From positions 1 through 64,000 of the forward strand of contig NW_027261190.1 in assembly GCF_043641665.1 (NCBI RefSeq): DNA of 64,000 nucleotides, written 5' to 3'. This DNA comes from Enoplosus armatus (lineage: Eukaryota; Chordata; Actinopteri; Centrarchiformes; Enoplosidae). Numbering within the stretch: position 1 is the first letter of the stretch; the number at the start of each line of letters is the position of its first letter. Made by a program: the position numbers and the translations under genes. Below the pieces are notes generated by a model. It did no database searches. It was not told the DNA's origin and saw only the letters and a program-made list of their open reading frames with translations. Positions 11,103 through 20,100 of this stretch are shown piece by piece.

Positions 11103-11840
11103 AGCATATAGACTGGTTTCAGCTTGGCTAAGTAGAAATGTACACATGCTTACACTGTTGAAATGGGATGACTACTGCAAGCAGGATTTTGTTGACTAGA
11201 TTTGACAATATTGACAAAGAAATATTTGTTTCAGTGTGTATTTAAGTGGGGATATGCACATGCACTCACATATATTGCTGGGTGTATGTATATATATTTT
11301 TTTTTTTTCTTTGTATATAGATATATAATTCTCATCCCATCCTAGGAGCTACGGTTGCCCTGTCATATTATTGTTTTGTCTTATTCAAGGTTTAAGAATT
11401 GATTTTTCCCCCTTGGCTATTGTTGCCTACTGCCTATGGTATTGCCTTTTATTTCTATTTTTAATATTTTACATTATTTAGGATCTTGCTCTTGAGAGCT
11501 CCCTCTGTTTGTTTTTCCCATGAGGTGATTAAGTCAAAGGGGTGATGTTATACTTTTAAGGTTAGGGGGTGATATACACGGAGCCGCACACGGTAGGCTT
11601 GGTGTGTAGGAGGATGATGGACCGGTTGGCCACGAGAGAGCTCGTTAAAGAGCACTGTGTTAGCGTTCATATATGTAATGTGTTATGTGTTAGCTGTGTC
11701 TGTGTGTGTGACACCCCCCCCTCCCTCCCCAGACCCTCTCCTTTTAACCTTTTTGTTTTTGCTGCCAAATCTTCAAGGTGTGATCCGGAAAGTGGGTATC
11801 ATAGGGGTGCAATGGTGATTCCGGGCTGCGGACTCCTGAC

Positions 11841-14800
11841 ATGGCACCAAACATGGATGCGAGCAGAATGGACACAAAATTGATGAGCTGGAACGTAAGG
11901 GCGATCAATAAGCCGGCTAAACGGAGTAAGATATTTTCGCATTTGAGAGACCAGGGAGCGGAGATAGTTTACTTACAGGAGACGCATTTGTTGAACAAGG
12001 ACCACCTCAAGCTTTGTAGGGGGGGATTCAATCAGATTTATCACTCAAATTTCAATAGTAAGAGTCGAGGAGTGGCCATCCTTATACACAGGAATGTACA
12101 ATTCGTAGAAACAACTACTATAAAAGATAAACATGGTCGATATGTTATTGTGGTTGGAAAATTATTCAATATGCCAGTGGTGTTGGCAAACATATACGCA
12201 CCCAATTGGGATAATGTTCAATTTTTTAAGGACTTATTCTCATTACTGCCTAATTTGGACGCTCATAATCTGATTCTAGGGGGAGACCTAAACTGTGTCC
12301 TAGACTCAACCTTGGACCGCTCTAGCCCAACATCCAATGTATTAAGTAAATCAGCACAATGCATTAACTCTTTTTGTAAAGCATATGGTGTGTTTGATCC
12401 ATGGAGATTCATAAACCCAACCTCCAGACAGTACTCCTTTTACTCCCCACCACATCAAACATATACTAGAATTGACTATTTCTTATTAGATAATAAACTG
12501 ACTTCTATAGTAACAGATGTAGAATACACTGGTATAGTAATATCTGATCACAGCCCGGTCATGTTGAAACTTCACTTTCCTGAGAATACGCCACCTCAGA
12601 GAATGTGGCGCCTTAATAGCAGGCTATTGGCAGATGATGATTTTACAAAATTCATAAACTCGCAAATAGTCTTTTTCTTAGAACTTAATGATACCCCTGA
12701 TATAAGTAATGGCACTCTGTGGGAATCCTTAAAAGCTTATTTACGAGGACAAATAATTTCATACAGTGCTGGTGAAAGGAAGAGAAAGATGAAACGTACC
12801 ACGGAATTAATAAAAGCAATAAAAGAAGTTGACCTGGCAAATTCTATGACTCCCTCTGAGGAGCTACATAGAAAGCGGATTTTGCTCCAAACTGAATATG
12901 ATGTCTTGATAAGTCAATGTGAGGAGGATCTATATCTTAGGTCAAGACAGGATCTCTATGAGCATGGTGAGCGTGCGGGTAAGCTCCTGAGCTACCAGTT
13001 GAAGCAATCAGCAGCTGCTGGCAGGATAGTACAGATAGGAGATAACCTGGGAAACAAAATTATAGATCAGAAGGGTATTAACGACCAATTTAAATCTTTT
13101 TATAAGGATCTGTATACTTCAGAAACAGATGACAAGGAACGAGTGAAAATTTTTTTTGAAAATCTGGAAATACCATCCCTAGATGACGCAGATAGGGATA
13201 GATTAGAGGGACCCATGACGGCTAGGGAGATAGAGAATGCGATTCGGAATATGAAGACAGGCAAAGCGCCGGGCCCTGATGGGTTCCCAAGTGAGTTTTA
13301 TAAAACATTCGCTTCTAAACTGATACCCCTGCTTTGTGGAGTATATAGGGAGGTCCTTGATAAAAAAGCTTTGCCTCAAACAATGTCACAGGCTTTGATC
13401 TCTGTACTCCTTAAGAAAAATAAAGACCCACTTAAATGTGAATCATACCGCCCAGTGAGTCTACTTGGCTGTGATTATAAGATATTGGCCAAAATATTGG
13501 CGGCTAGGATTGAGCTTGTTATAAGTAAAATAATTCATCCTGACCAGACAGGGTTTGTTGCTGGTAGACAACTTTCCAGTAATCTCCGTCGCTTGTTTAA
13601 TGTGATATACACTGCTGAAGATAACATTGAGCCTGAGATTGTGATCTCCCTGGATGCCCACAAAGCCTTTGATAGAATAGAGTATTTCTATCTGTTCACG
13701 GCCCTCGAGAGATTCGGATTCGGTCCTAAATTTCGCTCGTGGATTGAGATAATTTATGCGAACCCCCAGGCTATGGTAAGAACAAACAATATAATATCTG
13801 AACCTTTTCCTCTGTTTCGGGGGACAAGGCAGGGTTGCCCCTTGTCGCCCATGCTCTTTGATGTGGCAATTGAGCCCCTCGCAATAATGCTGAGGCATGC
13901 TGCTGAGCTCGGGGGAATACACAGGGGCACGCAAATTCATAAGTTGTCTTTATACGCTGATGACCTCCTCCTCTTCCTGTCGAATCCTGTCACGAACATC
14001 CCGGTAGCTCTTGGTATTATCGAAGACTATGGGAGGGTGTCGGGTTATAAAATTAACCTGGGAAAAAGTGTCCTTTTCCCAATTAATAAACAGGCGAGGA
14101 AACTTTCATTCCAGGCCTATCCCTTTACAACAAATAAGGATAAGTTTACCTATTTAGGTATCAATGTAACAAGGAGGTATAAAGATTTATTTAATCATAA
14201 TTTTAAAGTAACATTGGATACGGCAAAATTAGATATGGAAAGGTGGTCATCCCTCCCCCTATCATTAGCAGGGAAGATAAATTCTGTTAAAATGAACATA
14301 ATGCCACGGTTCCTCTATTTATTCCAGACGGTACCAATTTTCATACCGAAGTCATTTTTTAAAGAACTGAATAAATGTACATCCACCTTTATCTGGGAAA
14401 AAAAAGTCCCCCGGATAAGAAGGGAGTTCCTTGAGAGACAGAGGGAAGAGGGAGGCCTGGCCCTACCAAATTATATGCACTATTATTGGGCTGCTAATAT
14501 ACATAAGGTGTTGTTTTGGGTCTCAAAGTTGGATGACGATGAAACTCCAGTGTGGGTACATATGGAAAGATATGCATCTAGCCCGGTGTCCCTATGCTCC
14601 CTGGTCTGCGCTCCTCTGCCCTTAAGCAAACACCTTTACACAAACAACCCTGTTGTATGTGACTCTATCAAAATCTGGGTCCAATTCAGAACACATTTTA
14701 AAAATAGAAACGCCCTCCTGTCTGCTCCCGTCTATGGCAATCACTTATTCTCCCCGGCCCTTGGGGGAACAGCATTTAGGGAATGGTATAGAGCTGGGGT

Positions 14801-15644
14801 GGAATGCGTCAAAAATCTTTTTAAAGGTGGTGTTTTCATGTCTGCTGCTCAGTTGGAGAAGGAATATGGAATCCCCTCAAAGACGAATTACTTAAGATAT
14901 TTTCAGGTTCGAGATTTTGTGAAAAAGACATTCGCCTCATCCCTTGAGTTGCCGCGGAGTGGATGGATAGATGGGCTGCTAGACATGAATCCAACTCTTA
15001 AAGGGACGGTTTCCACGCTCTATGTGAGCATCCAGAAGGTGGCTTCCCCATCCCTTGATATCTTACAAAGGAAGTGGGAGGAAGAGTTAGAATTGGACAT
15101 ATCAGATGTTGACTGGAGACGGGCAGTGGAACTAATACACTCTTCTTCTGTATGTGTTAGACATGGATTGATACAGTTTAAGGTCTTACACAGACTTCAT
15201 TTCTCAAGGGACAAACTGGCAAGAATGTATCAGGGGGCTGATCCGACTTGCCCTAGATGTAAACAGGTGCCAGCCAATATAGGTCATATGTTCTGGTCCT
15301 GTCCCAAGCTGAAAGAGTTCTGGGCCAGAATTTTTAGAACTTTCTCGTCAATCTATAACAAAGATATAGAGCCCGGCCCTCTGACAGCCATCTTTGGTGT
15401 GACACCAAGGGAAGCGCCACTAACAATCTCTCAAAGGAAAACAATAGCATTCTCTTCATTGCTGGCTAGGAGATTGATCCTACTTAACTGGATAAAGGCG
15501 ACACCGCCATCCCATAAACGATGGGTAGAAGAGGTGATGGCACACCTTAAATTAGAACATATTAGATTCACCTTGCAGGGCAACACTAAGAAGTACTCTA
15601 CGGTCTGGCAGCCTTTTATTTCCTACTTTGAACATGAGTTCTAA
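11841..15644 (+). CDS. L1 ORF2p endonuclease/reverse transcriptase (unit 1)
   Basis: 1,267 residues from the first Met; MDTKLMSWNV ten codons in is an equally good start. The AP-type endonuclease (about 1-240) has Asn in SWNV (16-19), Glu47 in QETH, Asp149/Asn151 in GGDLN, and Asp236/His237 in SDHSP. The reverse transcriptase (about 460-750) has KAPGPDGFPSEFYK, Asp605 in SLDAHKAFDR, GTRQGCPLSPMLF and YADD at 705-708. A C-terminal CX2CX8HX4C knuckle uses Cys1137, Cys1140, His1149 and Cys1154. All key residues are present, so target-primed reverse transcription is plausible. This copy has Val and Ile where units 2 and 3 have Met and Asn (about residues 435 and 437). Confidence 0.95.
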   Translation: MAPNMDASRMDTKLMSWNVRAINKPAKRSKIFSHLRDQGAEIVYLQETHLLNKDHLKLCRGGFNQIYHSNFNSKSRGVAILIHRNVQFVETTTIKDKHGRYVIVVGKLFNMPVVLANIYAPNWDNVQFFKDLFSLLPNLDAHNLILGGDLNCVLDSTLDRSSPTSNVLSKSAQCINSFCKAYGVFDPWRFINPTSRQYSFYSPPHQTYTRIDYFLLDNKLTSIVTDVEYTGIVISDHSPVMLKLHFPENTPPQRMWRLNSRLLADDDFTKFINSQIVFFLELNDTPDISNGTLWESLKAYLRGQIISYSAGERKRKMKRTTELIKAIKEVDLANSMTPSEELHRKRILLQTEYDVLISQCEEDLYLRSRQDLYEHGERAGKLLSYQLKQSAAAGRIVQIGDNLGNKIIDQKGINDQFKSFYKDLYTSETDDKERVKIFFENLEIPSLDDADRDRLEGPMTAREIENAIRNMKTGKAPGPDGFPSEFYKTFASKLIPLLCGVYREVLDKKALPQTMSQALISVLLKKNKDPLKCESYRPVSLLGCDYKILAKILAARIELVISKIIHPDQTGFVAGRQLSSNLRRLFNVIYTAEDNIEPEIVISLDAHKAFDRIEYFYLFTALERFGFGPKFRSWIEIIYANPQAMVRTNNIISEPFPLFRGTRQGCPLSPMLFDVAIEPLAIMLRHAAELGGIHRGTQIHKLSLYADDLLLFLSNPVTNIPVALGIIEDYGRVSGYKINLGKSVLFPINKQARKLSFQAYPFTTNKDKFTYLGINVTRRYKDLFNHNFKVTLDTAKLDMERWSSLPLSLAGKINSVKMNIMPRFLYLFQTVPIFIPKSFFKELNKCTSTFIWEKKVPRIRREFLERQREEGGLALPNYMHYYWAANIHKVLFWVSKLDDDETPVWVHMERYASSPVSLCSLVCAPLPLSKHLYTNNPVVCDSIKIWVQFRTHFKNRNALLSAPVYGNHLFSPALGGTAFREWYRAGVECVKNLFKGGVFMSAAQLEKEYGIPSKTNYLRYFQVRDFVKKTFASSLELPRSGWIDGLLDMNPTLKGTVSTLYVSIQKVASPSLDILQRKWEEELELDISDVDWRRAVELIHSSSVCVRHGLIQFKVLHRLHFSRDKLARMYQGADPTCPRCKQVPANIGHMFWSCPKLKEFWARIFRTFSSIYNKDIEPGPLTAIFGVTPREAPLTISQRKTIAFSSLLARRLILLNWIKATPPSHKRWVEEVMAHLKLEHIRFTLQGNTKKYSTVWQPFISYFEHEF

Positions 15645-16624
15645 TTAGCCCCAACATAGATGGCAGCTTTTGACCCCCCCCCCCTCCTTCCCTTCCCTTC
15701 CCACATGGGTGATGGGTATGTCTGATGTCTGATATTAGTATGGTATGTCTTGTTACTGTTTTGTCTGTGGTTTAGACCTGTATTTGAGATGTATGTTTTG
15801 AGTCCTGCTGTCTTTTTTTTAATTTATTTTTTTATTTTATTTTATTTTATTTTTTTTATTTTATTTATTTTTTTTTTTTGAATGGGATGTTTGTTGTTTG
15901 AACAGAAAATTCAATAAAAACACTTTGATAATAATAATAATATAATGTTATTACAGAGACCCAACAGTTCCCACCATGAGCAAGCACTTTGGCGACAATG
16001 GCAAGGAAAAACTTCCTTTTAAGAGGCAGAAACCTCAAGCAGAACCAGACTCTAGGTGGGCGGTCATCTGCTTTGACCGGTTGGGTTTGAGAAAGAGAGA
16101 GAGAGGGAGAGAGAGAGAGACATAGAGAGGGAGGGAGAAAGAGAGAGGGGGAGAGACAGACAGACAGACAGAAAGAGACAGAGAGAGAGATAGACATAAA
16201 GACACAGATAGACAGACCGACAGACGGACTAGCAGTAGAAATAGCAGCTATAATTATAATAATAATGGAAATATGACTGATGATAGTAGTTACAGCTGTA
16301 ATAATAGCTGTAATAATAGCACAGTAGATCAAAATGATTATCTGATATTAGCTTGTTTACTAATACAGCTTTAGATGACAGAGATCTGATATTTAACAGT
16401 CCACACTTAATTTTCCTATTGTTTTGTCCTATAGCAGTGGTGGTCTTAATTTTTATTAGGTTTTTATTAATGACTGCTCTCCTGTTTAATTTTGATTGAA
16501 TTAATTTAAGTGGTCGGGGGGGAGACACAGTCATTATGGGGTTTTGGGTGGGTAACTGCTCTAATGGAAGCGCAGAGAAGCGTGTAGGACTGCGACTCTG
16601 CATCCTGGTCTGGACTCTGGGTTG

Positions 16625-17049
16625 TCACGGTTTTGGTTCACTAATAAAGTCGGTCAGATTTCTAGATATGAGAGCCGCTCCATCCAAAGTGGGATGAATG
16701 CCGTCTCTCCTCATCAGACCAGGTCTCCTCCAGAAAGTCCGCCAATTATCTACGAAGCCCACATCGTTTGCTGGACACCACCTCGACAGCCAGCGGTTGA
16801 ATGATGACATGCGGCTAAACATGTCATCACTGGTCAAATTGGGAAGGGGCCCAGAGAAAACTACGGAGTCCGACATAGTTTTTGCAAACGAACACACCGA
16901 CTCCACGTTAATTTTAGTGACCTCCGATTGGCGTAACCGGGAGTCATTACCGCCGACGTGAATAACAATCTTACTGTATTTACGCTTATCCATGCATGCT
17001 AACAAGTACAACCTCATAGCCGTTAGCATGACTGTAGCCCGGTCTTGCT
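16625..17049 (-). pseudogene. L2-like LINE ORF1 fragment with SGNH esterase domain (unit 1)
   Basis: About 140 residues, N-terminally incomplete. It shows [11 protein letters not shown] (Gly and Asn blocks of SGNH hydrolases), [23 protein letters not shown], and [13 protein letters not shown] with the catalytic Asp/His pair. Zebrafish L2-type ORF1 proteins are known to carry such an esterase domain. The frame ends with a stop, and ORF2 begins just downstream before its deletion. It ends about 140 bp upstream of receptor exon a, on the opposite strand. Confidence 0.75.
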
Positions 17050-17194
17050 AAAACATCCTGTTTCCTTTCATATTAGATATCCAGAAATGTATTGATTGCT
17101 GACTTGTGCACTGTCAAGAAATCATCATGTACTGAGAATGTCTTTTGCAGCAAAACACTTTGATATTCTATGTGTCATTGTTATTTCTCCTCAG

Positions 17195-20100
17195 GTTGTA
17201 TTCCATGGCCATGTTTTGAGTTGCTAGGAGAAGGAGACCCTAAAATCTGTCAGCACTATGTCCAAGCACCAAATGATGTGAAGATTGAGTTTGTACATGA
17301 GCCAAACCCCAAATATGACACAATGGTTGTCTCCTGGAAGCCCAGTTACTATGGTATGTTGATACAGATTGACAACGAAATACTCTCATCCTATATTCTA
17401 AAGCCAATTTCTGTATGCGGTTGTGATAAGGATACATAGCATGTCTTTAAATTGGGGCGAAAGTCATACAGTTGTTTGGTCAGTTTTTAAGACTGTAGCC
17501 AGTTTTGAAATTAAAATACCATGTCAGGCAGGAGTTACGTCCCCCAAATAATTTGTCATATCAGGGTTTGACATAAAGAAGATTTACTTCAGGTGACATA
17601 CAGTGAATTATTTTTGAAAGGCGAAAATTATGCCTTGCATTATGAGAATGCTTCTAAGTACAGGTATGAGAGACAGCTCGTTGAATTATTCCAGGCTTTG
17701 ACAGGTGACAGTATAACAGACTTTCTTGTTAAAAGTTTAATTGAGCATGCACTGAACTGGTGTAACACAAGCAGCACACACATGCATTTGACTTTGGAGT
17801 TTGTATGCAACTTAGATGATGGCTTGCCGAGTCCGTGACACTGACTTCACGCTGTCCTTTTGTGTTTGCTGCAGGCATCGCCTTCCTGCGAGGCTTTCAG
17901 GTGTCCCTCCAGGCTTTGGGAGGGTCTGGTGTTGCCTGTCAGCTCTTTCTCTTCCACCGTAACCTCTCCATCCCGGCTTCACATGCTCAAAGGGTAGGAA
18001 GGGCCCCGCTCGCTTTGGTCTGTGCTTCTTTTTCTGCCTAGAATGCCACTTTTAACGCAAATTCTTGTTAAAAGCAGTTCTCAACAACAAACAACTAAGC
18101 AATACTTTGAATATAAATACATTTACATTTTGATTACAGATTATTTCATCAGGGAGTGGATCTTAAATCTTTCCCACCCCAAAGACCAAAGACTTTCCCC
18201 TGGGAAGACACACCAGCAGCCAGTATCTTTTAGCTTCTGGACATACTCTCACATTATGACCTGGTGTTTATGAAATTATGTTATATTTTGGGTGGGATAA
18301 CAGTGACATCATCCTTCAGAAAAACTGAAAATATGCCCTTATGATTTTATCAAGCTCATCAAGATCATTCAAAAGCTGTAATTATCACACGAGAGGCAAC
18401 GTCACAGGAAGTCTGTTATTTAGCCTTTTGTTATGAGAATGTCCTGAAGGACTATGACACCATACACCATTGGACATGCTCACAACGGTGGGAACTCCAC
18501 ATGCATACATTTAAACCACATTAACACTTAATCCAATGAAAGGAACACACATTACTGTGTTTGACTTGGTAAACGATGAAAACGGTGAGGTTTCTAATAA
18601 CCCTTATTTTGATAACTATAGGTTGTATGGGGCTGATTTTGTTTTTGAAACAAATCATTTTTGCTCAACCCTGTGTACACAACTCATCTGTCTAATTTTA
18701 TATGTAATCTGCCAGTTTCAAAGAAGAGATATTTGCGTCACTATGTCCCACGACGATGCATTTTATGTCTGACATATTAGAAACAGATTAGTGCAATTTG
18801 CCCATTACTAGGCAACAAGTTGCTATCCACCTGCTTCATTTCGGTTTCTGTAATCAGAATCAGAATCAGAATCAGAAACTGTTTATTGCCAAGTAACATA
18901 CATTACAAGGAATTTGCTGTGGTCTGAAGGTGCTATTGTTTTGATAACAAATAAGTAGAATATAAAAGCTAAAATAAGAATAAGAATAAAAATAAAAATA
19001 AAAAATAAGATAAGATAAATAACAACAGTGCAGTGACCAGAATAAAGTAAAGTGTCCAGATAAAGTGTCCAGTAGGGGGTGGGTGCGTTAATGTAACGCA
19101 GTGGGGACAGGGGTGATGTACGTTAATATAACGTATATTGTGTTAATTGTTTTACATGTAAAAACTATGTCCTATAGCATCCCTGGCTGAATGATGGTCT
19201 AACTCTTCACAAAACCTTTATAGATGACACACAGTGCTGTAGCTCCAAAACTGTGGGAACCATGAAGGTTGAAAAGCACTATATATGTGAGACCATTTGA
19301 GTCCATTTACTTTAACATCCTGATGGAATATGTCACAATAGCTTTACAATTTTCCTTGGATTATATGCTTTAGATTGAAAATGAATTAGCATTACTATCA
19401 TTTATACTCAAATACCACTTTTTAACCCTTTTAACTCAACTTAATGACAATCTCTAATGGAGTCCTATAGGTGAGCATTTGAACTCACCTATAGAATATG
19501 TATATGAAATATGTATTCGCATAAAGCATTGGAAAATAGCACAAATCACACATGAAATGCAGCTTTAATCTAGCATTACTTCACTAAAGCATGCTTCACC
19601 TTACATACAAGCTTTATAATTTAACTAACAGAACCAATAATAACACAGCTTTAAGAACAGACTCATGAAATCAACAGATTATTTAAGTATTCTGGACCAT
19701 ACCAAAGGTCATTAACACATCCATACATGTCCTTGAGGCGTCATCATACAATAAAGAAAAGTGTGAAATTGTTAAAGTGTAGCAAGTGTTAAACCAACAA
19801 GTGACTTTTAAGAACTGCAATGCATAAACACCATATTGTTGCCTATGAAAGACAGGGATCATGTTTTAAAAAACGTGATATCTATTTAATGGTAAATGTT
19901 TCATGAAAGAACCACAAGTTAGTACCAGAGCTACAGGCTGCAATGACCACTCTGTACTAGTATTCTGGTACTCTGGGAGGCAAATCTGACCATAACCAAG
20001 TCCAAGTCTCATATCCAAATCTGCATATGCTCAAATCAAATCATCCTACAAAAAAGTAAGTAAAAAGTTCAAATTCAATCAAAAACACACAACGTCACAT

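Larger units (their letters stand above)
9951..15940 (+). mobile_element. Full-length L1-type LINE (unit 1)
   Basis: 5,990 bp, bounded by a perfect 16-bp target-site duplication TATAATGTTATTACAG (9935-9950 and 15941-15956). It has about 170 bp of 5' UTR, ORF1 (10122-11102), an unusually long inter-ORF gap of about 740 bp, ORF2 (11841-15644) and a 3' UTR. The 3' UTR has a C tract near 15675, T-rich runs at 15810-15880 and AATAAA at 15913. The 3' end is a short ATA-type repeat rather than poly(A). Both ORFs are open, so the element could be competent for retrotransposition. Confidence 0.93.
9836..17055 (-). mobile_element. Antisense L2-like LINE, internally deleted, carrying nested L1 (unit 1)
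   Basis: Read on the minus strand: the end of ORF1 with an SGNH esterase domain (17049-16625); the start of ORF2 (about 16603-16335; CGLLNIRSLSSKAVLVNKL, first strand of an AP endonuclease); then an abrupt jump to the 3' UTR with GA/CT-rich microsatellite (16090-16200). The UTR continues across the L1 insertion to an AATTG repeat tail at 9838-9858. The reverse transcriptase is missing, so this is an internally deleted copy. The L1 at 9951-15940 interrupts the 3' UTR. Confidence 0.75.

Noticed and set aside
10716..11147. Minus-strand frame over L1 ORF1 (143 codons)
   Set aside because: Reverse-strand shadow of ORF1; no family resemblance.
11569..11883. Plus-strand 104-codon frame between L1 ORF1 and ORF2
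   Set aside because: It has low-complexity Cys/Val runs from a GT-rich tract and overlaps the ORF2 start; no third L1 protein is known to fit it.
13461..13940. Minus-strand 159-codon frame inside the L1 ORF2 (also 35266-35745 and 57058-57537)
   Set aside because: It is a shadow of the reverse-transcriptase coding frame on the other strand, with no recognisable protein.
15865..16332. Minus-strand 155-codon frame rich in Ile, Ser and Leu
   Set aside because: It is produced by GA/CT and ATA microsatellites and LINE 3' UTR sequence, not by a protein gene.
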